This document shows positions 11,880 through 20,577 of a DNA stretch of 64,000 nucleotides, one piece after another. This DNA is from Mixophyes australis (Eukaryota; Chordata; Amphibia; Anura; Limnodynastidae): NCBI GenBank assembly GCA_036250195.1, contig JAVHZZ010000002.1:71538205-71602204 (forward strand), in the 5' to 3' direction. The position numbers were made by a program, and so were the translations under genes. The notes below the pieces were generated by a model. That model ran no database searches. It was not told the DNA's origin and was given only the letters and a program-made list of their open reading frames with translations. Position 1 is the first letter of the stretch. Each line of letters opens with the position of its first letter.

Positions 11880-12144
11880 ACCGTAGAATTCTGTTCACTG
11901 AACCGTGCAAGCTTCCGAACCATGACAACCAGCCTGCGTTGTCATACTATCTAGAAAATAGGAGTCATAGCCCAGAGAAGTCCTTGAACCTCCCCTGTCT
12001 TTGGGCCTAATAATGGTGTTAACATAACCACCATCTGCCAAGCTAAAAAAAGATATGGCTGTATCTCACTGAAAAGACATTTCCTTTCCCATTTTGATTG
12101 TGGACTGTAGATATTAATTAGTCTCAGGTCATGTCCCTTCAAAT
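11880..12144 (-). pseudogene. Tx1-like LINE ORF2 endonuclease, downstream piece
   Basis: On the minus strand the sequence right beside the E1 insertion reads GHDLRLINIYSPQSKWERK, a conserved stretch of the apurinic-like endonuclease of Tx1/L1-group LINEs. LFSEIQPYLF follows, then a degraded region where the catalytic GDFN block should be. The frame breaks near 11951 and recognisable homology fades by about 11880. The reading continues directly from the piece at 20396-20577 across the hAT insertion. Confidence 0.8.
12137..12144. repeat. Left TSD of E1 (CTTCAAAT)
   Basis: Exact match to 20396-20403 on the other side of the element. Confidence 0.95.
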
Positions 12145-12284
12145 TAGGGATGAGCGCACTCGGATTTATGAAATCCGAGCCCACCCGAACGTTGCGGATC
12201 CGAGTCGGATCCGAGACAGATCCGGGTATTGGCGCCAAATTCAAAAGTGAAACTGAGGCTCTGACTCATAATCCCGTTGTCGGA

Positions 12285-12310
12285 TCTCGCGATACTCGGA
12301 TCCTATAAAT
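12285..12310 (+). promoter_or_regulatory. E1 promoter block: TCTCGCGATA plus TATA box
   Basis: TCTCGCGATA begins at 12285 and TATAAAT at 12304, a spacing of 19 bp. The same motif and exact spacing occur in E2 (43102 and 43121), although the surrounding sequence differs. TCTCGCGA-type elements are known promoter motifs, reported for BANP and similar to the ZBED1/DREF site. Promoter function here is inferred from conservation and position. Confidence 0.7.
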
Positions 12311-12377
12311 TCCCCGCTAGTCGCCGCCATCTTCACTCGGGCATTGATCAGGGTAGAGGGAGGGTGTGTTAGGTGGT

Positions 12378-12512
12378 CCTCTGTGCTGTTTAGTTCTGTG
12401 CTGTTTAGTTCTGTGCTGTTTAGTTCTGTGCTGTTTAGTTCTGTGCTGTTTAGTGCTGTGCTGTTTAGTGCTGTGCTGTGCTGTGCTGTGCTGTGCTGTG
12501 CTGTGCTGTGTT
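12378..12512 (+). repeat. Leader tandem repeat of E1 (15-bp units, then 5-bp units)
   Basis: About six copies of a 15-bp unit, CTGTGCTGTTTAGTT, run into CTGTG pentamers up to about 12512. Cysteine- and leucine-rich open frames across it are composition artefacts. Confidence 0.9.
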
Positions 12513-12638
12513 CTGCAGTATCAGTCCAGTGGTGCTGTGTGCTGTGCTCTGTCCTTCTGAGGTCAGTGGTGCTGCTGGGTCCTGTGCTGTGTCCTGTTCA
12601 GTCCAGTGGTGCTGTGTCCTGTGCTCTGTGCTTCTAAG

Positions 12639-13500
12639 GGCATAGTTATTTCCCCAATATTCCCCTGTGTTTAAAAAAATAAAAAAAAGTTTTTTTAAAA
12701 AATACCAAAAACTACTTTAATTTTTTTTAATTACCACAAAATTTGCACAACCAATCCTGCAGTATAAGCCCATTGGTACTGCAATATTACCAAGTTCACA
12801 CATTCAGCAGTAAAAGTCCAGTGGTACTGCAATATTACAAAGTTTACACATTCTGCAGTATCAGTCCAGTGGTGCTGTGTCCTGTGCTCTGTCCTGCTGA
12901 GTTCCGTAGTGCTGCTGGGTCCTGTGCCGTGTCCTGTTCAGTCCAGTGGTGCTGTGTCCTGTGCTCTGTGCTTCTAAGGGCATAGTTATTTCCCCATTAT
13001 TCCCAAGTTTTTAAAAAATAAAAAAAAAGTAAAAAAAAATAAAATTTTTTTTTAAAAAAAAAAAAATATAATAATTATAACCAAATTTGCAAAACCAATC
13101 CAGCAGTATAAGTCCATTGGTACTGCAATATTACCAAGTTCACACATTCTGCAGTAAAAGTCCAGTGGTACTGCAATATTACAAAGTTTACACATTCTGC
13201 AGTATCAGTCCAGTGGTGCTGTGTCCTGTGCTCTGTCCTGCTGAGTTCCGTAGTGCTGCTGGGTCCTGTGCCGTGTCCTGTTCAGTCCAGTGGTGCTGTG
13301 TCCTGTGCTCTGTGCTTCTAAGGGCATAGTTATTTCCCCACTATTCCCAAGTTTTTTAAAAATAAAAAAAAAAGTAAAAAAAAATAAAAAATTTAAAAAA
13401 AAAAAAATATATAATAATTATAACCAAATTTGCAAAACCAATCCAGCAGTATAAGTCCATTGGTACTGCAATATTACCAAGTTCACACATTCTGCAGTAT
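12639..13500 (+). repeat. Leader tandem repeat of E1, about 343 bp x 2.5
   Basis: Units start at GGGCATAGTTATTTCCCC near 12639, 12979 and 13322. Each carries a poly-A/T block followed by GTCCAGTGGTACTGCAATATT. The third, partial unit runs into the transposase start region. Confidence 0.9.
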
Positions 13501-13515
13501 CTTGTGCTACATATA

Positions 13516-16500
13516 ATGGAGACCAAAAATTTGGAGGATAAAGTAGGGAAAGATCAAGACCCACTTCCTCCTAATGCTGAAGCTGCTGCCACTAGTCATG
13601 ACATAGACGATGAAATGCCATCAACGTCGTCTTCCAAGCCCGATGCCCAATCTCGTAGTACCGGGCATGTAAAATCCAAAAAGCCCAAGTTAAGAAAAAG
13701 TAGCAAAAAGAGAAACTTTAAATCATCTGAGGAGAAACGTAAAGTTGCCAATATGCCATTTACGACACGGAGTGGCAAGGAACGGCTTAGGCCCTGGCCC
13801 GTGTTCATGACTAGTGGTTCAGCTTCACCCACGGATCTTAGCCCTCCTCCTCCTCCCCCCCCCCCCTACAAAAAATTGAAGAGAGTTATGCTGTCAGCAA
13901 CAAAACAGCAAACAACTCTGCCTTCTAAAGAGAAATTATCACAAATCCCCAAGGCGAGTCCAAGGGTGTTGGTGGTTGTCAAGCCTGACCTTCCCATCAC
14001 TGTACGGGAAGAGGTGGCTCGGGAGGAGGCTATTGATGATGTAGCTGGCACTGTGGAGGAACTTGATGATGAGGATGGTGATGTGGTTATTGTAAATGAG
14101 GCACCAGGGGGGGGAACAGCTGATGTCCATGGGATGAAAAAGCCCATCGTCATGCCTGGTCAGAAGACCAAAAAATGCACCTCTTCGGTCTGGAGTTATT
14201 TTTATCCAAATCCAGACAACCAATGTATGGCCATATGTAGCTTATGTAAAGCTCAAATAAGCAGGGGTAAGGATCTTGCCCACCTAGGAACATCCTCCCT
14301 TATACGTCACCTGAATAACCTTCATAGTTCAGTGGTTAGTTCAGGAACTGGGGCTAGGACCCTCATCGGTACAGGGACACCTAAATCCCGTGGTCCAGTT
14401 GGATACACACCAGCAACACCCTCCTCGTCAACTTCCTCCACAATCTCCATCAGATTCAGTCCTGCAGCCCAAGTCAGCAGCCAGACTGAGTCCTCCTCAA
14501 TACGGGATTCATCCGAGGAATCCTGCAGCGGTACGCCTACTACTGCCACTGCTGCTGTTGCTGCTGTTAGTCGGTCATCTTCCCAGAGGGGAAGTCGTAA
14601 GACCGCTAAGTCTTTCACAAAACAATTGACCGTCCAACAGTCGTTTGCCATGACCACAAAATACGATAGTAGTCACCCTATTGCAAAGCGTATAACTGCG
14701 GCTGTAACTGCAATGTTGGTGTTAGACGTGCGCCCGGTGTCCGCCATCAGTGGAGTGGGATTTAGAGGGTTGATGGAGGTATTGTGTCCCCGGTACCAAA
14801 TCCCCTCGAGATTCCACTTCACTAGGCAGGCGATACCAAAAATGTACAGAGAAGTACGATCAAGTGTCCTCAGTGCTCTTAAAAATGCGGTTGTACCCAC
14901 TGTCCACTTAACCACGGACATGTGGACAAGTGGTTCTGGGCAAACGAAGGACTATATGACTGTGACAGCCCACTGGGTAGATGCATCCCCTTCCGCAGCA
15001 ACAGCAACAGCTGCATCAGTAGCAGCATCTACAAAATGGCTGCTCATGCAAAGGCAGGCAAAATTGTGCATTACAGGCTTTAATAAGAGGCACAACGCTG
15101 ACAACATATTAGAGAAAATGAGGGAAATTATCTCCCAGTGGCTTACCCCACTTAGACTCTCATGGGGATTTGTGGTGTCAGACAATGCCAGTAACATTGT
15201 GCGGGCATTAAATATGGGCAATTTCCAGCACGTCCCATGTTTTGCCCACACCATTAATTTGGTGGTGCAGCATTACCTCAAGAGTGACAGGGGTGTGCAG
15301 GAGATGCTTGCGGTGGCGCGCAAAATTGCTGGACACTTTCGGCATTCAGCCAGTGCCTACCGCAGACTAGAGGCACATCAAAAAAGCATGAACCTGCCCT
15401 GCCATCACCTCAAACAAGAGGTTGTGACGCGCTGGAACTCCACCCTCTATATGCTGCAGAGGATGGAGGAGCAGCAAAAGGCCATTCAGGCCTACACAGC
15501 CACCTACGACATAGGCAAAGGAGTGGGGATGCGCCTGAGTCAAGCGCAGTGGAGACTGATTTCCGTGTTGTGCAAGGTTCTGCAGCCATTTGAACTTGCC
15601 ACACGAGAAGTCAGTTCCGACACTGCCAGCTTGAGTCAGGTCATTCCCCTGATCAGGCTGTTGCAGAAGCAGCTGGAGAAAGTGAGGGAGGAGCTGGTAA
15701 GCCATTGCGATTACAGCAAGCATGTAGCTCTTGTGGATGTAGCCCTTCGTACGCTTTGCCAGGATCCGAGGGTGGTCACTCTTTTAAAGTCAGAGGAATA
15801 CATTCTGGCCACCGTGCTCGATCCTCGGTTTAAAGCGTATGTTGTGTCTCTGTTTCCGGCGGACACAAGTCTACAGCGGTGCAAAGACCTGCTGGTCAGG
15901 AGATTGTCCTCTGAAGAGGACCGTGACATGCCAACAGCTCCACCCTCATTTTCTTCCACATCTATGGCTGCGAGGAAAAAGCTCAGTTTTCCCAAAAGAG
16001 GCGCTGGCGGGGATGCTGATAACATCTGGTCCGGACTGAAGGACCTGCCAACCATTGCAGACATGTCTACTGTCGCTGCATTGGATGCTGTCACAATAGA
16101 AAAAATTGTGGATGATTACTTTGCTGACACCATCCAAGTAGACATGTCAGACAGTCCATATTGTTACTGGCAGGAAAAAAAGGCAGTTTGGAAGCCCCTG
16201 TACAAACTGGCTCTATTTTACCTGAGTTGTCCCCCCTCCAGTGTGTACTCGGAAAGAGTTTTTAGTGCAGCGGGGAACCTGGTCAGTGAGCGGCGAAGGA
16301 GGTTGCTTCCTCATAACGTTGAAAAAATGATGTTTATAAAAATGAATAATCAATTCCTCAATGAAGTACAGCACTGCCCTCCAGATAGTACAGAGGGACC
16401 TGTGGTTGTGGAGTCCAGCGGGGACGAATTGATAATGTGTGATGAGGAGGAAGTACACACTGTAGGGGGAGAGGAATCAGAGGTTGAGGATGAGGACGAC

Positions 16501-16575
16501 ATCCAGGGCCTGATTAAGGGTTCTGGCCGCCCTAGGCTAAAACGGCCGCAGCGCCCCCCCCCTCCGAATATATAG
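13516..16575 (+). CDS. hAT (ZBED-like) transposase of E1, C-terminus altered by insertion
   Basis: The frame is open from an upstream GTG at 13504, but the first ATG is 13516. Starting there gives 1019 residues and METKN, like the MDSKQ start in E2. Order by residue: an acidic/serine-rich and basic N-terminal region; MPFTTRSGKERLRP near 80, shared with E2; a proline run near 113; a BED zinc finger at about 217-272 (W, CSLC, then H-x4-H); a hAT RNase H-like core with TTDMW (D468), VVSDNASN (D556) and CFAH (C575, H578); TRWNS near 640; and a dimerisation/catalytic block YSERVFSAAGN (E913) near 890-945. All expected DDE residues are present. The family cuts and rejoins DNA in the nucleus at 8-bp targets. 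The codons after 16503 belong to a nested hAT element: they replace a short native end (three codons and a TAG that now lie after 18291) with 24 codons. Activity is unknown but the catalytic core looks undamaged. Confidence 0.93.
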   Translation: METKNLEDKVGKDQDPLPPNAEAAATSHDIDDEMPSTSSSKPDAQSRSTGHVKSKKPKLRKSSKKRNFKSSEEKRKVANMPFTTRSGKERLRPWPVFMTSGSASPTDLSPPPPPPPPYKKLKRVMLSATKQQTTLPSKEKLSQIPKASPRVLVVVKPDLPITVREEVAREEAIDDVAGTVEELDDEDGDVVIVNEAPGGGTADVHGMKKPIVMPGQKTKKCTSSVWSYFYPNPDNQCMAICSLCKAQISRGKDLAHLGTSSLIRHLNNLHSSVVSSGTGARTLIGTGTPKSRGPVGYTPATPSSSTSSTISIRFSPAAQVSSQTESSSIRDSSEESCSGTPTTATAAVAAVSRSSSQRGSRKTAKSFTKQLTVQQSFAMTTKYDSSHPIAKRITAAVTAMLVLDVRPVSAISGVGFRGLMEVLCPRYQIPSRFHFTRQAIPKMYREVRSSVLSALKNAVVPTVHLTTDMWTSGSGQTKDYMTVTAHWVDASPSAATATAASVAASTKWLLMQRQAKLCITGFNKRHNADNILEKMREIISQWLTPLRLSWGFVVSDNASNIVRALNMGNFQHVPCFAHTINLVVQHYLKSDRGVQEMLAVARKIAGHFRHSASAYRRLEAHQKSMNLPCHHLKQEVVTRWNSTLYMLQRMEEQQKAIQAYTATYDIGKGVGMRLSQAQWRLISVLCKVLQPFELATREVSSDTASLSQVIPLIRLLQKQLEKVREELVSHCDYSKHVALVDVALRTLCQDPRVVTLLKSEEYILATVLDPRFKAYVVSLFPADTSLQRCKDLLVRRLSSEEDRDMPTAPPSFSSTSMAARKKLSFPKRGAGGDADNIWSGLKDLPTIADMSTVAALDAVTIEKIVDDYFADTIQVDMSDSPYCYWQEKKAVWKPLYKLALFYLSCPPSSVYSERVFSAAGNLVSERRRRLLPHNVEKMMFIKMNNQFLNEVQHCPPDSTEGPVVVESSGDELIMCDEEEVHTVGGEESEVEDEDDIQGLIKGSGRPRLKRPQRPPPPNI

Positions 16576-18175
16576 GTGTATAGGAACACTCCTGAATATG
16601 AATGTTCAGGTGTATTCTCCAGCATTCAAATTTAGACAGATTGTGCCATTGTCTCTTACCTGTCCTTGCTCTTCTCTCTTGCAACTTTGTTATCCTCTCG
16701 CTGGCTTCTGGAAAGTTGGCGTCCTTTTTTGAAAATGCAAAAATGTATTATAATGCAAACCCTGAATGATTAGGCCCTTTAGTTAAAACAAAACACTCCA
16801 TTATGGCCAGCTAAAAGTACCCCATCGTACAGGCATATATAAGCAATATCTGAATATTTGTTGTCAATCAAATACAAACCTCTACCAGCCCCATCTCACT
16901 AATATTTAGTATTCTAGTGATTGCTGAGACCACCCATGTGACCACCACACAATCATGAGATTCTGCCCCCCAAAGCTGCTCTATTTTTTAAATACCCCCT
17001 GCAGCCATTTTCCTTAACCACAACCCCCCCCCCACAGCCATTTTCCTTAACCCCTGCTGCAGCTATTTTCTTTACCTCCCACCCTGCATCCATCCCCCTT
17101 GCAGCTATTTTCCTTACCTCCACTCTGCTAGCTAGCTATCCCCCCCCGTCACATCAAAACTCCCCCAGTCACATATATCAGCCCCCCTTCATACATATCA
17201 ACCTCTCTACCTCCCTATAGATTTTCATGGCAGCCCCCCCCCCCCTCCCACCCTATAGATTTGTATGACAGTCCCCCTCTCCCTCCCTATACATATGCAT
17301 GACAGTCCCCCCTCTCCCTCCCTATAGATATGCAGGGCAGTTCCCCCCCCCCCCTCCCTATAGATATGCAGGGCAATTCCCCCCCCTCCCTATAGATATG
17401 CAGGGCAGTTCCCCCCCCCCTCCCTATAGATATGCAGGGCAGTTCCCCCCCCTCCCTATAGATATGCAGGGCAGTTCCCCCCCTCCCTATAGATATGCAG
17501 GGCAGTTCCCCCCCCTCCCTATAGATATGCAGGGCAGTTCCCCCCCCCCCTCCCTATAGATATGCAGGGCAGTTCCCCCCCCTCCCTATAGATATGCAGG
17601 GCAGTTCCCCCCCCTCCCTATAGATATGCAGGGCAGTTCCCCCCTCCCTATAGATATGCAGTGTAGTCCCCCCCCCCCTCCCTATAGATATGCAGGGCAG
17701 TTCCCCCCCTCCCTATAGATATGCAGGGCAGTTCCCCCCCCTCCCTATAGATATGCAGGGCAGTTCCCCCCCCCCCTCCCTATAGATATGCAGGGCAGTT
17801 CCCCCCCCCTCCCTATAGATATGCAGGGCAGTTCCCCCCCCTCCCTATAGATATGCAGGGCAGTTCCCCCCCTCCCTATAGATATGCAGGGCAGTTCCCC
17901 CCTTCACTTACCTGTAGTTGTGCCAGAGTCGCTTCTCTCCTCAGATCAGCAGATAGGAAGTGAAGACGTCCTGCTTCCTGTCTGCTGCACAGCAACAGGC
18001 AGCCTGGCGATTGGCTGTGTGTTGCTAACCACTGACCACCAATGCTTCTGATTGTCGAGCCCTCCACCCCCCCGCAGCGACCCCCCCCCCCCCCCCCCGC
18101 GGCGACCCCCCGCCTCCCCCACCCCGAAAAAAAAAATGAATGAAGAAAAAAAAAAAAAAATTTTAAAAAAAAAAA

Positions 18176-18206
<31 letters not shown>

Positions 18207-18283
18207 TACCCACAGTGCAGCGCCCCCCGGGACCTAGCGCCCCAGGCTGCAGCCTGGTCAGCCTAGTGGTTGATCAGGCCCTG
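16504..18283. mobile_element. hAT element nested in transposase 3' end, 1.78 kb
   Basis: The ends CAGGGCCTGATTAAGG and TTGATCAGGCCCTG are imperfect inverted repeats. An exact 8-bp TSD, ACGACATC, lies at 16496-16503 and 18284-18291, inside E1. The left 450 bp (16590-17000) match the reverse complement of 31450-31880, so a relative lies at 27.5-31.96 kb. The middle is a C-rich minisatellite, followed by a minus-strand splice donor (near 17916) and A/C-rich low-complexity DNA. It has no coding sequence but supplies the stop codon of the E1 frame. Confidence 0.95.
17290..17905. repeat. Minisatellite, about 32-36 bp unit
   Basis: About 18 copies of CCCTATAGATATGCAGGGC followed by AGTT and a C run of varying length. 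It ends at a minus-strand consensus splice donor, so on that strand the array begins immediately inside a potential intron. Proline-rich open frames here are artefacts. Confidence 0.92.
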
Positions 18284-18700
18284 ACGACATCTTGCCTCAG
18301 TAGAGCCTGTTTAGTCTGTACAGGGAGAGATGAATAGCTTTTTTGGTGTGGGGGCCCAAACAAACCAATCATTTCAGCCAAAGTTGTTTGGTAGGCCCTG
18401 TCGCTGAAATGATTGGTTTGTTAAAGTGTGCATGTCCTATTTCAACAACATAAGGGTGGGTGTGAGGGCCCAAGGACAATTCCATCTTGGACCTTTTTTT
18501 TTGGCATTATATGACCAATCAACAGTCGTTTGCCATGTTCAAAAAGTAAAACCAAATTTAAAAAAATACAAGAAATTAAACCAAAAGTAAAATGCCGTGT
18601 CATAATTTAAAACAAGAGGTATTGACGTGCTCTAAAACTACTGTATTGTTGTTTATATTTTATAAACACTACACTTGAAAGCTTGAGTCTTTCAATAAAA
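18284..18700 (+). other. 3' untranslated region of E1
   Basis: Resumes E1 after the nested element: the native end of the transposase frame (TTGCCTCAGTAG after the TSD) lies at 18292-18303. A self-complementary pair around AACCAATCATTTCAGC lies near 18363 and 18401. An AATAAA polyadenylation signal lies at 18694-18699. Confidence 0.6.
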
Positions 18701-19190
18701 AAGTAACTGTCCATTGCACGACTATGTGCAACAGGGACATTTTTTTGGGTTTACAAAGTCAAACAATAACACTTTGACCCTGTCTGTCTGGGATCTCAAT
18801 GACGAATTGTCTGTACCATGTTTGGAGGAGGTATTGTGGCCCCGGTATCAAATTGGGTACCGGGGCCACCCCACTATGCAGTCCAGATACTTGTTTGGTG
18901 GAATTCAGACACGTGGAGGGTTTTTTAATTATATTGTGGCCTCGGTACCAAATTGTGTACCGGGGCCACCACACTACGCAGTCAAGATAGATAGATGCGT
19001 ATTGCGTATCATAGATAAAGTACATTCAGTGGTGTGGGGCAAATTGAAAAATATTCAAAATGCACTGACATTATCAAAAACAAGAGGTTGTCACACGCTA
19101 AAACTCCAACATGTATATGATGGAGAGGATGGAGGAGCAGCCGTATGTGTAGTGTAATGCAGATCTGTTGAAGGTTTTTTATATATTTTA
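18515..19190 (+). pseudogene. Scrambled short copies of E1 transposase coding sequence
   Basis: Several 25-50-bp stretches match the transposase in the same orientation but out of order. CAACAGTCGTTTGCCATG near 18520 matches 14633. AAACAAGAGGT near 18611 matches 15410. GGAGGTATTGTGGCCCCGGT near 18826 and its variant near 18937 match 14775. ATGATGGAGAGGATGGAGGA near 19115 matches 15450. They are too short and broken to code. Duplicated reverse-complement pieces around GGTACCGGGGCCACC make small hairpins. Confidence 0.75.
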
Positions 19191-20085
19191 TTGTGGTGCC
19201 CAGTGCCCACTCCTCTACGCAGTCCAGGTACAATTATTGGTGCGAATCATAAAAGTTCAGGGTTTTTAAGATATTGTGGTGACCCACTCCTCTACGCAGT
19301 CCAGGTACAATTATTGGTGCGAATCATAAAAGTTCAGGGTTTTTAAGATATTGTGGTGACCCACTCCTCTACGCAGTCCAGGTACAATTATTGGTGCGAA
19401 TCATAAAAGTTCAGGGTTTTTAAGATATTGTGGTGACCCACTCCTCTACGCAGTCCAGGTACAATTATTGGTGCGAATCATAAAAGTTCAGGGTTTTTAA
19501 TATATTGTGGTGACCCACTCCTCTACGCAGTCCAGGTACAATTATTGGTGCGAATCATAAAAGTTCAGGGTTTTTAAGATATTGTGGTGACCCACTCCTC
19601 TACGCAGTCCAGGTACAATTATTGGTGCGAATCATAAAAGTTCAGGGTTTTTAAGATATTGTGGTGACCCACTCCTCTACGCAGTGCAGGTACAATTATT
19701 GGTGCGAATCATAAAAGTTCAGGGTTTTTAAGATATTGTGGTGACCCACTCCTCTACGCAGTCCAGGTACAATTATTGGTGCGAATCATAAAAGTTCAGG
19801 GTTTTTAATATATTGTGGTGACCCACTCCTCTACGCAGTCCAGGTACATTTATTGGTGCGATTCATAAAAGTTCAGGGTTTTTAATATATATTGTGGTGA
19901 CCCACTCCTCTACGCAGTCCAGGTACATTTATTGGTGCGATTCATAAAAGTTCAGGGTTTTTAATATATATTGTGGTGACCCACTCCTCTACGCAGTCCA
20001 GGTACATTTATTGGTGCGAATCATAAAAGTTCAGGGTTTTTAATATATATTGTGGTGACCCACTCCTCTACGCAGTCCAGAAAGA
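19186..20085 (+). repeat. 77-79-bp tandem array, about 11 copies
   Basis: TTGTGGTGACCCACTCCTCT recurs at 19274, 19351, 19428 and so on every 77 bp to 19813, then at 19892, 19971 and 20050 (79 bp). Diverged founder-like units precede it at about 18835, 18940 and 19190. Homogeneous central units point to recent expansion. Confidence 0.95.
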
Positions 20086-20395
20086 TACCTTGTTGCCACG
20101 TTTTGGACTAATAACTATATTGTGAGGTGTTCAGAATACACTGTAAATTAGTGGAAATGCTTGTTATTGAATGTTATTGAGGTTAATAATAGCCTAGGAG
20201 TGAAAATAAGCCCAAAAACTTGATTTTTAAACTTTTTATGTTTTTTTCAAAAAAAATCCGAATCCAATACCTTAAATCCGAACCGAGACCTTTCGTCAAG
20301 TGTTTTGCGAGACAAATCCGAACCCCAAAAATAACGAAAATCCGGATCCAAAACACAAAACACGAGACCTCAAAAGTCGCCGGTGCACATCCCTA

Positions 20396-20403
20396 CTTCA
20401 AAT
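20396..20403. repeat. Right TSD of E1 (CTTCAAAT)
   Basis: Exact match to 12137-12144. Confidence 0.95.
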
Positions 20404-20577
20404 TGATATCCAAAATTATACATCTACCTACTTGTAACTCTATAACTTGCTGGACAGTTATCATGCCTGTAAAAATGACTGCCAGTCCACCAAACGGCTC
20501 AGCCACAAGAGACCAGAAGGAGGGGCCCGCTCCACTTGCTCTTTGCCTTTTGAAGGTCAGCCAGCCTCCCCAATCTA
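20396..20577 (-). pseudogene. Tx1-like LINE ORF2 endonuclease, middle piece
   Basis: The minus-strand frame reads FGGLAVIF then VGRCIILDINLK, matching the region before the GHDLRLINIY block of LINE endonucleases. It continues downstream at 12136 once E1 and one TSD are removed, and upstream at 22354 once the TA-flanked MITE is removed. The frame is uninterrupted within the piece. Confidence 0.85.

Larger units (their letters stand above)
12145..20395 (+). mobile_element. hAT transposon E1, 8.25 kb, with long transposase frame
   Basis: The element starts TAGGGATGAGCGC and ends GTGCACATCCCTA. An exact 8-bp TSD, CTTCAAAT, flanks it at 12137-12144 and 20396-20403. Subterminal regions carry repeated GGATCCGA-type motifs. 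Order inside: promoter block, leader minisatellites, transposase, a foreign hAT insertion (16504-18283), 3' untranslated sequence, transposase-derived scraps and a 77-bp tandem array. Without the nested element it is about 6.5 kb. It interrupts the endonuclease region of a minus-strand LINE. The clean TSD and long open frame suggest a fairly recent arrival. Confidence 0.95.

Noticed and set aside
12344..12637. Cysteine/leucine-rich open frames in the E1 leader
   Set aside because: Produced by CTGTGCTGTTTAGTT repeats and CTGTG pentamers; no start context or homology.
13504..13515. GTG at 13504 as the transposase start
   Set aside because: A vertebrate-type gene should start at ATG. The ATG at 13516 gives METKN, matching the MDSKQ start of E2.
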